64,000 bases of DNA. Source: Paenibacillus mangrovi (GTDB taxonomy: Bacteria; Bacillota; Bacilli; Paenibacillales; Paenibacillaceae). The position numbers and the translations under genes were made by a program. The stretch is from the NCBI RefSeq assembly GCF_022898935.1, contig NZ_JALIRP010000008.1, positions 186,001-250,000 on the forward strand, written 5' to 3'. Shown one piece after another: positions 24,700 to 33,457 of this stretch. Position 1 is the stretch's first letter. The number at the start of each line of letters is the position of its first letter. The notes below the pieces were generated by a model. It saw nothing but the letters and a program-made list of their open reading frames with translations. It had not been told where the DNA came from and did not search any database.

Positions 24700-25665
24700 T
24701 CACCCATACACTGTAAGCCATTTTTTCAATTGGCGTATCATCACTTCACGATACATAACGGGTTCAATAATCTCCGCTTCGGATCCAAATTGGGACAACC
24801 AACTTATAAATTCACGAACATTCGAAACCCTAAGATCCATGACAAGACTTCCGTCCGTTCCGACTGTTTCCGCCAGCGGCTTAATAAAGGCCTTTTCCAA
24901 GTATTTTGGAATAACCTCGGAGGACAGTCTGATCTTAAAAGCTACCGATTCTTCTGCTTTCCCACGAAAATGCTCACGCCATTCTTGTTGTATAGGGCTA
25001 TGTATTTTGATAAAAACATCGTCCAGCACGACGACCCGCTCAAAATGATTCAGACGGTAGGTACTAATCTCTCCCGTATTATGGTTGCGTCCGATTAAAT
25101 AGAATCGACTCTTCCAAGGTATAAGAATATAGGGGTCTATTTTAACGTAAAGAAGCTCATTTCGCTCCGAAACATAATATTCGGCTTGAATAATCTTCTG
25201 AGACAATGTTGCTAATAAAATCGGCATAAGATACGGAGATTGTTCCTCTCCGGATAACCCGCCGGCGTCTCTCACCAGATATGGATGATCTCTTTCCTGA
25301 AGCTCTGTTTCCATTCGATCCATTCTCTGTTTATGATGTGCTGCTATGACCTTCTCATAAGCTGCTTCAAATCCCCCCGGCAGCAAAGGCTTGATCTGAC
25401 TCATCACCTGGTCAAGAGCCGTGAAGGCTTGCAGTTCTTCCTCCGTCCAATCGAATGGGTATAAAGCAAACCTGCCTATAAACTGGTATCCTTTTCCGTA
25501 TCCGAGATGAGTTATAGGTATATGCATGGCGCTCAAGGCTTCCATATCACGGTAAATCGTGCGTTCACTGGTACTGCATCTTTCCGCCAGCTCTCTGGCC
25601 AGTATCCCTGGCTTAGCTTGAACGAGTGTAATAATACGCATTAAACGAATTAGTCTGTCAGTCAT
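24700..25665 (-). CDS. YafY-type HTH/WYL transcriptional regulator
   Basis: A 321-aa regulator with an N-terminal DeoR-type winged helix (ARELAERCSTSERTIYRDMEAL, about 23-44) and a C-terminal WYL ligand-sensing domain (AEYYVSERNELLYVKIDPYILIPWKSRFYLIG) followed by the WCX extension. Such proteins sense small ligands or nucleic acid and regulate neighbouring genes. The next gene upstream on the same strand is an orphan. ATG 25665 has a GGGAGAA site. The target is unknown. Confidence 0.88.
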   Translation of the reverse strand: MTDRLIRLMRIITLVQAKPGILARELAERCSTSERTIYRDMEALSAMHIPITHLGYGKGYQFIGRFALYPFDWTEEELQAFTALDQVMSQIKPLLPGGFEAAYEKVIAAHHKQRMDRMETELQERDHPYLVRDAGGLSGEEQSPYLMPILLATLSQKIIQAEYYVSERNELLYVKIDPYILIPWKSRFYLIGRNHNTGEISTYRLNHFERVVVLDDVFIKIHSPIQQEWREHFRGKAEESVAFKIRLSSEVIPKYLEKAFIKPLAETVGTDGSLVMDLRVSNVREFISWLSQFGSEAEIIEPVMYREVMIRQLKKWLTVYG

Positions 25666-25834
25666 GTGGATTCTCCCAGCTTGTATAGTAAATTAGACTC
25701 ATATTATAAATTCATGATATAGTCCATTCGACTTGTAGCAAAGTGAATCCTGCCTAAATAACCCAGTTCTATTTACATCTCGAGACTTATGTCTCAGGCT
25801 GATTTCTTCGAAGATACGAAAATAAGTGAACATA

Positions 25835-26533
25835 TTATCCGTTTTTAATTTTGAGGACCTTGCGATTTGGATAGGTACTCACATAGTGTTCGCTGAGCTG
25901 ATACAGCATATCTGCTTCTTCAAGTAACCGCTCGTCTGTAAAACGTGCGGCTTCAATTAACATCTCATCCCCTTTTCTTCGCAGCAGCCATTCTCCTCGT
26001 TCAACATCTCCGCATTCGAATTGCTGAATAGCCTCTTTCAGGATGCTCTGCGATTCCAAAAGCATTACATGTTTTCTCACATGAAAATTTTCCTGCTGCT
26101 TTAGAAGCCCTGTATGGTATGTAAAGTTCATATATAATTCCTTTACGGGAAGTTCCTTAATGCGTTCCTTGTTTTTTTCTTTGAATTTCCATTGCGCAGA
26201 TAAAACACCATGCATGCCGGCATTTTGGGCTTGAAGAACAAGTTCGATGGCAATAAACTGCTTTACACCATCATACAGATGTCCGAGAGGAATCATGATT
26301 GACTGCCCCAGGTTTTTCATAACCTTCGCTCCGTGAACACGGATCAAAGAGACTTGCGGTTCAAACCATAAATGCAGCTGCACATCTTGGGCGATCAGTT
26401 TGGGTGTACTTCTCTTTCTTGGCTGACGAAGGGATCCCCCGTACCATTCAACCAACAAAGTGACTTTATTGGAGCCGCTTGCAATAACATGACTGCGGTT
26501 CCATGTAAAATTTTCCTGAATACCTGACTGCAT
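25835..26533 (-). CDS. Orphan protein, possibly related to the C-terminal part of VWA-domain proteins
   Basis: A 232-aa protein I do not recognise with confidence. The beta-rich first half (VTLLVEWYG..., VHGAKVMKNLGQSIMIPLGHLYDGVKQFIAIELVLQ) is reminiscent of the segment after VWA domains that reads LG-L--G--R-L-LEL, and the helical C-terminus (residues about 155-232) is charged. No metal-binding DxSxS is present, so it would be a fragment rather than a complete VWA protein. ATG 26533 is chosen since AAGGGGTG lies 6 nt upstream; in-frame GTG 26542 overlaps that site. No signal peptide. Confidence 0.6.
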   Translation of the reverse strand: MQSGIQENFTWNRSHVIASGSNKVTLLVEWYGGSLRQPRKRSTPKLIAQDVQLHLWFEPQVSLIRVHGAKVMKNLGQSIMIPLGHLYDGVKQFIAIELVLQAQNAGMHGVLSAQWKFKEKNKERIKELPVKELYMNFTYHTGLLKQQENFHVRKHVMLLESQSILKEAIQQFECGDVERGEWLLRRKGDEMLIEAARFTDERLLEEADMLYQLSEHYVSTYPNRKVLKIKNG

Positions 26534-26808
26534 GGATTTCACCCCTTTTCTTGTCGTCTTTCTATCGTACCAATACAGGCTGACAGCTCACTGTCATGGA
26601 ACGTATGTTCGAAAAATATATTTCTTAATCTTATCATATTTACTGCGAGACTACAGAATATGTTTCTTTTAATCGACTTATTTCCCCCCATCCTTCATCA
26701 AATTGCGTAAAAAGACCTACATATAATCACTTATAGTATATAAGAACTACACAAAAATTTATGTCGAAACATGTAACAAACACATGAAAAAAACGTTATA
26801 ATTTATTT

Positions 26809-26887
26809 AGCCAAAGATTTCACCTTGCTGAAAACAATTCTGCAAGTACACAAAAAACCCGTCATCCTGCCGGATTATGGGTTTTTA
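26809..26887 (+). ncRNA. Candidate small RNA with intrinsic terminator
   Basis: A perfect TATAAT (26797-26802) without a good -35 is followed about 75 nt later by AAAAACCC...GGGTTTTT (26853-26860 and 26879-26886). No ORF fits between them, and the following gene starts 68 nt after the hairpin. The arrangement suggests a short transcript or an attenuated leader. Apart from this and AT-rich DNA, the 421-bp gap 26534-26954 holds nothing I can identify. Confidence 0.35.
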
Positions 26888-26954
26888 TCGCCTGGTTATG
26901 ATATTATGATACAAAATCAGGCATGCTCCATATTATGCGGCAGGTGATGAAAAT

Positions 26955-27401
26955 ATGAAAAAAAAACAGAAACATTACTATAGAACCTTCATTCGTCCAT
27001 TCACCATGCTCATTTTCATCGTTTGGGCGCTGCTGTTCACAGACTCCTCCATCCACGCGAATTATTTTGAGGATTTTTACAATGGAGTGGAGAAATTCTC
27101 CGAACTTCCGGGACAGGTTAACCAGCTGAAAAAAAGCTACCTTGAGACGCTGGATGAGCTGGACCGGACAAAGCAAAGTGCAAAGGCATTCGAGGAGCAA
27201 AACGCGCAGCTTGTTGAGCAGAACCGACAGCTGGCGGAAACGGTCAATCACTTGAAGGAAGTTAACGAACTGAAGGATGCCAATGCGCGCAAATTCAAAA
27301 ATATGCTGATCACCGTTCTTCTGCTCGTGGCAGGATATTTTATCGGAATCCGTGTTTTACGTTTTGCCATGCGGTACTCCAACCGGAGAAAACCGCTGTA
27401 G
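26955..27401 (+). CDS. Membrane-anchored coiled-coil protein
   Basis: A 148-aa hypothetical protein with an N-terminal basic stretch and hydrophobic segment (about 14-30, FTMLIFIVWALLFTD). A long heptad-rich coiled coil follows (about 45-108, rich in Leu/Glu/Gln/Lys), then a second hydrophobic helix (about 113-135) and an Arg-rich tail. The topology suggests both ends in the cytoplasm with an extracytoplasmic coiled coil. AGGTGATG lies upstream of the ATG. It forms a probable two-gene unit with the AIM24-family gene 32 nt downstream. Function unknown. Confidence 0.75.
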   Translation: MKKKQKHYYRTFIRPFTMLIFIVWALLFTDSSIHANYFEDFYNGVEKFSELPGQVNQLKKSYLETLDELDRTKQSAKAFEEQNAQLVEQNRQLAETVNHLKEVNELKDANARKFKNMLITVLLLVAGYFIGIRVLRFAMRYSNRRKPL

Positions 27402-27433
27402 CATCCATCATTCCCCAAAGGAGGGTACACGAG

Positions 27434-28135
27434 TTGAACATCAGAATCCGTGAATCCGGGGGAGAAAACGGACAGGCCGTTGATTTCTCGCTTGGCGAGG
27501 GAGAGACCATGCATATTCTTCATCCAGAGCAGATATTGGCCTACCGCGGGCCGTCCGACGGCCGCAGCGACCGCTTAATGAACGTGAAGGGGATATACCG
27601 TAAAAAGAGATTGATCCAGGCGGATATGAGTGGTCCAAGCCAGTTTACAGCGGCCGTGCCTCCCGGATTTGCCATAAAAACCGTTGAACTGCTCGAATAT
27701 AGCGACCTGCTGTATGACTTTCGCAATCTCTTCTTTTACAGCTCAGGGATCGAGATGCACACCCGGATATTGAAAATCAAAAACATGTTGATCACCCAAG
27801 ACGCAGTAAAAATGAAATTTACCGGTACGGGAACCATCGGGTTATTGACGGAGGGAGCTGTTTACGAGACGGAGCTTCATCCAACTGAACCTGTGTATGT
27901 CGATGCCGCCAACCTGGTAGCCTACCCTGAGAATGCCAAGCTCGAGCTGACCGTCTACGGCAACACACTAGCCAGCCAGCATATGAACTACCACTGGAAA
28001 ATGACTGGCACGGGAACGGTTCTTTATCATGCCGGTATGCAAGCTGGCCGCTTGCAGAAGGAAATGGAGCAGGACGGTTTGCTGAAAAGAATTTTGCGCG
28101 AAGTGATTCCTTTCGGCGGGGTAATTATCAAGTAA
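27434..28135 (+). CDS. AIM24-family protein
   Basis: A 233-aa beta-rich protein of the AIM24/TIGR00266 family, whose bacterial members have no settled function. Family marks include AIKTVELLEYSDLLYDF, MKFTGTGTIGLLTEG and the terminal VIPFGG. TTG 27434 is used, with AAAGGAGGG 9 nt upstream. No signal peptide. It is paired with the coiled-coil membrane protein gene upstream. Confidence 0.8.
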   Translation: MNIRIRESGGENGQAVDFSLGEGETMHILHPEQILAYRGPSDGRSDRLMNVKGIYRKKRLIQADMSGPSQFTAAVPPGFAIKTVELLEYSDLLYDFRNLFFYSSGIEMHTRILKIKNMLITQDAVKMKFTGTGTIGLLTEGAVYETELHPTEPVYVDAANLVAYPENAKLELTVYGNTLASQHMNYHWKMTGTGTVLYHAGMQAGRLQKEMEQDGLLKRILREVIPFGGVIIK

Positions 28136-28206
28136 AGGTATACGCATCCCCTTTGTCTGTCATATAATCTCCTTATCCATTTTGCTTAAAGAAGCAGGAG
28201 GTTCAT

Positions 28207-29472
28207 ATGTCAGTTCCTACCCTTAACAGCGCGGCTCCTCAAAAAGAACGGAAGCCGCTTGCTGGTTCGGATGCAAACGCAACCGTCTTCCGCATACTGA
28301 TCGCAATCAGTCTCGTTCATCTGTTCAACGATTCGATTCAATCGGTCATTCCGGCGATCTTTCCTATTCTAAGGTCATCCATGCACCTAAGTTATACACA
28401 AATCGGGTGGATATCGTTCGCTATAAACTTTACATCATCCATCATGCAGCCTGTCGTCGGCTGGTTTGCAGACCGCAAACCGACACCGGTCCTTCTGCCG
28501 ATCGGCATGGGATTTACCTTTACGGGCATGCTGCTGCTGGCTTTTGCAGATACATACCCGGCAGTGCTGCTGGCTGTCGTATTCGTTGGCCTTGGCTCAG
28601 CTGCATTCCATCCGGAAGGTTCCAGAGTATCCCATATGGCTTCAGGCACACGTAGAGGTCTGGCCCAGTCCATCTTTCAGGTCGGAGGAAACGCGGGCCA
28701 ATCCCTGGCGCCGATGCTGACCATGTGGATCTTCATTCCGCTAGGCCTTTTCGGAGCGATCTGGTTCACACTCGTTGCCGGAGCAGGCATCGCCGTCCAA
28801 ATCTATGTTGCCAGATGGTACAGACGGAAGCTGCAAAGCGGCGCACAATCGAAGAAAAAGGCCGCCGCTCGCCAGCTGAAGCCCGAGGTGCGCACCAAAG
28901 TCCGCTTTGCGATCGTCATGCTAATTCTGCTTGTTTTCGTTCGGTCCTGGTACAGCTCCTCGATCAGCACCTTTTTCCCGTTTTATCTAATGGATCATTT
29001 TGGTCTAAGCGTCAATGACGCTCAAATCTTTATCTTCCTGTTCCTCGGTGCAGGAGCCGTCGGCACCTTCTTCGGAGGACCGCTGGCAGACCGCTTCGGC
29101 AAGCGGAATATTATTTTCGGTTCCATGGCGCTCGCTGCGCCGCTCGCCCTGCTGCTTCCCCATGTCGGTTTGTGGGGAGCGGGTATTCTGCTGGCCCTGA
29201 TCGGACTAATTGTGTTCTCCAGCTTTTCCGTTACCGTCGTCTACGCACAAATGCTCTTCCCGGGTAAAATCGGTACGGTATCCGGGCTGATCACCGGCCT
29301 CGCTTTCGGGCTTGGCGGCCTCGGAGCGCTTGTACTCGGCAAATGGATCGATATGGTCGGCGTCAACACCGTCATGAGCATTTGCAGCTTCCTGCCGCTT
29401 CTCGGCGTTCTGACCTTCCTGCTGCCTTCCGATAAGCTTCTGAACCAATGGTCCAGCGAAAGCGGAACTTAA
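28207..29472 (+). CDS. MFS exporter, fosmidomycin-resistance (Fsr) type
   Basis: A 421-aa 12-helix major facilitator protein. Fsr-like signatures are HLFNDSIQSVIPAIFPIL at helix 1, the short loop motif GWFADRKPTP, and GLGSAAFHPEGSRVSHMAS in helix 4-5. A basic cytoplasmic loop (ARWYRRKLQSGAQSKKKAAAR) splits the two halves, and a second loop motif GGPLADRFGKRN follows. Homologues export fosmidomycin and other drugs; the physiological substrate is unknown. AGGAGG lies 6 nt before ATG 28207. Own terminator downstream. Confidence 0.88.
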   Translation: MSVPTLNSAAPQKERKPLAGSDANATVFRILIAISLVHLFNDSIQSVIPAIFPILRSSMHLSYTQIGWISFAINFTSSIMQPVVGWFADRKPTPVLLPIGMGFTFTGMLLLAFADTYPAVLLAVVFVGLGSAAFHPEGSRVSHMASGTRRGLAQSIFQVGGNAGQSLAPMLTMWIFIPLGLFGAIWFTLVAGAGIAVQIYVARWYRRKLQSGAQSKKKAAARQLKPEVRTKVRFAIVMLILLVFVRSWYSSSISTFFPFYLMDHFGLSVNDAQIFIFLFLGAGAVGTFFGGPLADRFGKRNIIFGSMALAAPLALLLPHVGLWGAGILLALIGLIVFSSFSVTVVYAQMLFPGKIGTVSGLITGLAFGLGGLGALVLGKWIDMVGVNTVMSICSFLPLLGVLTFLLPSDKLLNQWSSESGT

Positions 29473-29585
29473 GAAAAACGTCTATCGATGTAGTTTCACA
29501 GAAGCGAGGGCCGCGGTTAGATGTAGTTTTTCTTGCGATTATAGAATGGTTCAGCTTCGCTGAAAACTTAAACTTAAAATACAGC

Positions 29586-29640
29586 AAAGCCCTTCTGCTG
29601 CTTCGACTGTTTCACCGAAGCGGCAAGAGGGCTTTTTTTT
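29586..29640 (+). terminator. Terminator of the Fsr-type gene
   Basis: AAAGCCC...GCTTCG / CGAAGC...GGGCTTT double stem followed by eight Ts. Upstream (about 29472-29533) another inverted repeat AAGAAAAAC/GTTTTTCTT surrounds the stop region. Confidence 0.85.
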
Positions 29641-29655
29641 TCACGCGGCGGTCGA

Positions 29656-29805
29656 TCAGCTCTTCCGCGCCTTGTCCATAGTCTCCAGCAGAGTGAACGG
29701 CAGGTGGCTGAGCTTTTCCCAAAACCATACCTTTTTCTGATCTCTCTCCCAGGTCTCAATTTCCTTCAGTTCCTCCACCAAATATGCGGTGTCTTCCGTG
29801 GCCAC
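29656..29805 (-). CDS. Short protein resembling the N-terminus of EcsC-family proteins
   Basis: 49 aa from GTG 29805, which lies 7 nt after AAGGAG; the frame is open to ATG 29847. The stretch EELKEIETWERDQKKVWFWEKLSHLPFTLL resembles, as I recall, the start of EcsC-family proteins, but the rest of that domain is missing. After the stop, another frame of the same strand continues as a plausible GAEELIDRRVKKK. It may be a truncated or frameshifted relic or a genuine micro-protein. Confidence 0.45.
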   Translation of the reverse strand: MATEDTAYLVEELKEIETWERDQKKVWFWEKLSHLPFTLLETMDKARKS

Positions 29806-29911
29806 CAGATCACTCCTTTTATCGCTATCCTTGCTTGTATGGCGCATCTATCTGCTCATGTGTAATGGATGGCAGGTTAGGAAATACTTTTCGAGAGTAC
29901 ACCATCAGGCG

Positions 29912-30367
29912 TTAGATCAGCAGGCCTTCTCTTTCTTTAAACCGCTTGATTAGAAATTCGCTGTGCACGTTCGTAATGCCCTGGAGCGTCTGAAGTCTGG
30001 CAAGATACCGCTCCACATGCCCCTGATCTTCCATCAAGGCATGGACATGCAGATGCGGTCCGCCGCTCATCTGATACACACTTGTAATCTCCTCGTCGGA
30101 GAGAAGCTGCTCAGCTACCGCTTCAAGCATGCTCCATTCCACATCGATGTTAAAGTAAACAGAGAAGTTCTTCCCTGCCTTCAGCGGATTTACGCTTACC
30201 GTAAATTTGTCGATGATACCCTGAGCAAGCAGATTGTTAACCCGCTCCCTGACGGCGGCTCTCGTCAAATTGACAAGTCTGCCAAGCTCGGCGTGGCTAA
30301 GTCTTCCATTGTCCAGCAGATGCTTCAAGATCTTCTCGTCTATTTCATCCAATTGATTAAAACGCAT
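29912..30367 (-). CDS. Lrp/AsnC-family transcriptional regulator
   Basis: A 151-aa regulator: N-terminal helix-turn-helix (LDEIDEKILKHLLDNGRLSHAELGRLVNLTRAAVRERVNNL) and C-terminal RAM ligand-binding domain with the characteristic VYQMSGGPHLHVHALMED strand. AGGAGGGG precedes ATG 30367. Divergent from the TauE/SafE exporter; the shared region carries a large palindrome, so this pair is probably a regulator and target. Confidence 0.9.
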   Translation of the reverse strand: MRFNQLDEIDEKILKHLLDNGRLSHAELGRLVNLTRAAVRERVNNLLAQGIIDKFTVSVNPLKAGKNFSVYFNIDVEWSMLEAVAEQLLSDEEITSVYQMSGGPHLHVHALMEDQGHVERYLARLQTLQGITNVHSEFLIKRFKEREGLLI

Positions 30368-30423
30368 TCGTCTCCCCCTCCTTCTGGTTACAATGTAAAC
30401 CCAAAATCAATAATAAATGTACA

Positions 30424-30447
30424 ATTGTATATTAATTGTTATACAAT
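30424..30447. promoter_or_regulatory. Inverted repeat operator candidate between lrp-type gene and tauE-type gene
   Basis: ATTGTAT (30424-30430) and ATACAAT (30441-30447) are perfect inverted arms 10 bp apart, just upstream of a TATAAT (30453-30458) reading toward the exporter. Arm spacing puts them about two helical turns across, as expected for an Lrp-type dimer. Confidence 0.5.
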
Positions 30448-30563
30448 CGATGTATAATAAATCGGTATTTCACCTGTTTGTCAGAATACAACACTCATAG
30501 TTTACAGGTACACTTGAGTGTAATGCAATCGGGTAACGCTTGTGAAGAGGAAGGTGTTTCGAC

Positions 30564-31403
30564 TTGATTATGTTTTCGCTGCAAATCCTTCTGATCGCCA
30601 TTCTGGCCGGTATCGTAGGATCAGTTCTGGGCCTTGGAGGGGGCATCATTGTTACCCCGGCTCTAACTCTGCTGTTCGGCGTGAGTATTGAGCATGCGAT
30701 CGGAGCCAGTATTATTTCGGTTATTGCTACATCAAGCGGCTCTGCGATCGCATATATCCGTGACCGGATTACCAATTTGCGTGTGGGCATGTTTCTGGAA
30801 ATCGCCACGACCATCGGGGCCATTACAGGGGCTTTTATCGGCGGCCTGATTGCTCCGAATCTGCTATATATCATTTTTGGATTACTTCTTGTCTACTCCG
30901 CTGTTAATATGATGAAGAAAAAGAAAGACGATCAACAGGAACTCGTTCCTATGCATCCTGCCGCAGCCAAATTGAAGCTAGCAGGCAGCTACTACGATAA
31001 GGCGATCCAGCAGGAAATTCCTTATAATGTGGGTAATGTCTATGGAGGCTTTGCCGTGATGTATGGGGCGGGCATCATTTCCGGCCTGCTTGGCATCGGC
31101 AGCGGGAGCTTCAAGGTTATGGCTATGGATGTGTTCATGAAGCTTCCGCTTAAGGTATCTACGGCGACCAGCAACTTTATGATGGGCGTAACCGCTGCAG
31201 CAAGCGCCGGCGTTTACCTGTTCCGCGGGGACATTGATCCGCATATCGCCGGCCCGGTGGCGCTTGGCGTCTTAGCTGGAGCCACGATCGGCGCCCGGAT
31301 CATGCAGCGAATGAAAAGCAAAACGATCCGGATGCTTTTCATCCCCGTACTGCTGTATGTGGCGCTTCAAATGATTTATGAAGGGATTGGGTTTGGCAAA
31401 TGA
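30564..31403 (+). CDS. TauE/SafE-family sulfite/organic anion exporter
   Basis: A 279-aa membrane protein with about eight helices in two TauE/SafE repeats: repeat 1 GIVGSVLGLGGGIIVTPAL (about 16-34) and repeat 2 GIISGLLGIGSGSFKVMAMD (about 171-190). Family members export sulfite, sulfoacetate, hypotaurine or related anions. TTG 30564 has AAGGTG 7 nt upstream. The stop overlaps the start of the DUF1634 gene, the usual partner. Regulation by the divergent Lrp-type protein is likely. Confidence 0.88.
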   Translation: MIMFSLQILLIAILAGIVGSVLGLGGGIIVTPALTLLFGVSIEHAIGASIISVIATSSGSAIAYIRDRITNLRVGMFLEIATTIGAITGAFIGGLIAPNLLYIIFGLLLVYSAVNMMKKKKDDQQELVPMHPAAAKLKLAGSYYDKAIQQEIPYNVGNVYGGFAVMYGAGIISGLLGIGSGSFKVMAMDVFMKLPLKVSTATSNFMMGVTAAASAGVYLFRGDIDPHIAGPVALGVLAGATIGARIMQRMKSKTIRMLFIPVLLYVALQMIYEGIGFGK

Positions 31404-31759
31404 ATGAGAACACTGAAATTCAGGACGTTGAACTTGCCGTCAGCCGCTGGCTCCGGATTGGTGTAATAATTAGCGCTGCCGTTATCGTCATCGGCCTAAT
31501 CCTGCTTTTTATCACAGGTGACAGCGGATATCCCGGCAGCTTTTACCCTCACACCTTGTCCGATATTCTCCACGGTGCCGTTCAACTGAGGCCGTATGCC
31601 GTCATTACTATCGGATTAATATTGCTTATTCTTACTCCAGTGCTGCGTGTCGCTATCTCGATCTGGGTGTTTATGCGTGAAGGTGACAAGCTGTATGTGA
31701 TGATTACCTCAATTGTACTGATCATTCTGATCATCAGCTTCGTACTTGGTAAAGCCTGA
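31400..31759 (+). CDS. DUF1634 membrane protein
   Basis: A 119-aa protein with three hydrophobic helices (about 16-37, 60-82, 94-117) matching the DUF1634 family, which is regularly linked or fused to TauE/SafE exporters. ATGA overlap (4 bp) with the exporter gene indicates translational coupling and probably a complex. It is immediately adjacent to the convergent antiporter stop codon with no space for a terminator. Confidence 0.88.
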   Translation: MNENTEIQDVELAVSRWLRIGVIISAAVIVIGLILLFITGDSGYPGSFYPHTLSDILHGAVQLRPYAVITIGLILLILTPVLRVAISIWVFMREGDKLYVMITSIVLIILIISFVLGKA

Positions 31760-33271
31760 TCACCTGTTATCGTCTCTTCCATCAGCCGACTGCTTCTCCC
31801 CAGTCAGATGAACCACCGGCCGTACCGGCGAGGTCAGAATAGCTTTCAGCTGCTGTCGCTTTGCTTTGGGACTCAGCATATACAGCGTATCTCCTGCCTC
31901 AATCTTCGTGTTGCCGTGCGGGGCGATAATCTGTTCATTGCGGATGATAGCGGTGAAGAGAATTCCCTCCGGCAGATTCAGCTCCGCAATTTCCCTGCCG
32001 GCAATCGCCATAGAGGTATTGACCTCAATATGATTGATTTCTGACTTGGTCTTGTTTAGCGCCGTCAGTTCAAGCAGTGATGGGTTGGAAGGCTTGATGT
32101 CGCCGGCAAGTCCCATTTTTTCTGCAAGCGGGGATATGGTCGCTCCCTGGATGATCGCCGAAGTCAGGACAACGAAAAATACAACATTAAAGAACAGGCG
32201 CCCATGTTCCATATGGGCGATTAAAGGATATGTAGCAAGGACGATAGGAACGGCGCCGCGCAGTCCCGCCCAGGAGAGTAAAATCTTTTCCCGGAAGGAA
32301 AACTTCATGCCCAGCGTACTGATAAATACGCCGATCGGACGTGCTAGCAGCATAAGAATCAGCGACAGCAGGAGCCCGGGACCAACGATCGCCAGCAGTT
32401 CGCTCGGAAACACAAGCAGACCCAGCAGTACAAACATGACGATTTGCATCATCCAGCCGAAGCCCTGGTTAAAGTGCTTGATAGAGCGGCCGTAAGACAG
32501 CTCCGAATTGCCCATGACAATCGCTGTCACGTATACGGCAAGTAGCCCACTTGCGCCAATGATGGATGTGCCGCTATAGGATAGAACTGCAAATCCCAAA
32601 GCCATAACCGGATACAGGCCTGAAGAATCGAAGTTAATTTTGTTGATTACATAGACCGCCAGTCTGCCAATCAGCAGGCCTAGAATCAGTCCGATTCCCA
32701 TCTCCCATACAAAAGAGAGAATCAGCTTGACTACAGAAGTGTCCGGATGTTCAAAAAGCTCGATCAAGGATATCGTGAGGAACATAGCCATCGGATCATT
32801 ACTTCCTGACTCTGCTTCTAATGTGGAGGTCAGGCGTTTCTTGATGTTTTTGCCCCCAAGTACCGAAAATACGGCCGCAGCATCCGTGGAGCCGACAATT
32901 GCTCCGAACAGAAAACCTTCCGTCCAGGATACATCAAGCACATACTTGGCCACGACCCCGACGACAAAGGTAGTCAGAAGAACCCCAACCGTCGCAAGCG
33001 AAAGAGCCGGGCCGATGACAGGCTTAATATCCTCAAATTTGGTCTGCATTCCGCCTTCGAACAAAATAACAATAAGAGCGAGTATGCCGACGATTTGGGT
33101 GATGAAGGCATTATCGAAATAAATAAAGTGATTAAGCACCATCCCGACAACGATAAACAGAACCAGTGCGGGCATTCCGAACTTTGATGAGAATTTAGTG
33201 GTCAAGACCCCGACGAGCAGCAGACCCGCCATAAGCAGAACAAGTGAGTTAACCAGTGCAGTAGATTCCAA
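31760..33271 (-). CDS. Potassium/proton antiporter (CPA1/NhaP2-type with TrkA-C domain)
   Basis: A 503-aa membrane antiporter with about 12 helices. The core motif reads GAIVGSTDAAAVFSVLGGKN and then the ESGSNDP ion-site signature (TLEAESGSNDPMAMFL), as in NhaP2/CvrA. A cytoplasmic C-terminal RCK_C/TrkA-C domain (about 405-480, HIEVNTSMAIAGREIAELNLPEG) likely senses a nucleotide. TTG 33271 follows AAGGAGGTG closely, better than the upstream in-frame codon at 33322. Expected role is K+ efflux and pH/osmotic balance. Confidence 0.9.
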   Translation of the reverse strand: MESTALVNSLVLLMAGLLLVGVLTTKFSSKFGMPALVLFIVVGMVLNHFIYFDNAFITQIVGILALIVILFEGGMQTKFEDIKPVIGPALSLATVGVLLTTFVVGVVAKYVLDVSWTEGFLFGAIVGSTDAAAVFSVLGGKNIKKRLTSTLEAESGSNDPMAMFLTISLIELFEHPDTSVVKLILSFVWEMGIGLILGLLIGRLAVYVINKINFDSSGLYPVMALGFAVLSYSGTSIIGASGLLAVYVTAIVMGNSELSYGRSIKHFNQGFGWMMQIVMFVLLGLLVFPSELLAIVGPGLLLSLILMLLARPIGVFISTLGMKFSFREKILLSWAGLRGAVPIVLATYPLIAHMEHGRLFFNVVFFVVLTSAIIQGATISPLAEKMGLAGDIKPSNPSLLELTALNKTKSEINHIEVNTSMAIAGREIAELNLPEGILFTAIIRNEQIIAPHGNTKIEAGDTLYMLSPKAKRQQLKAILTSPVRPVVHLTGEKQSADGRDDNR

Positions 33272-33457
33272 AAGCCTCACCTCCTTGACTAGAATACATA
33301 CCTTATTATTTGAGCAATCCAATATATATAACCCTTTCGGGTCTCAAGATATTAATGCATTTTCCTGTTCCTTACAAAAAGTAGGATGGCTTTTCCTTTC
33401 CGCTTCCCTTTATACTGAAAAAAAAGAATGTGACTCGTATAATGGAGGCGAAAACTA

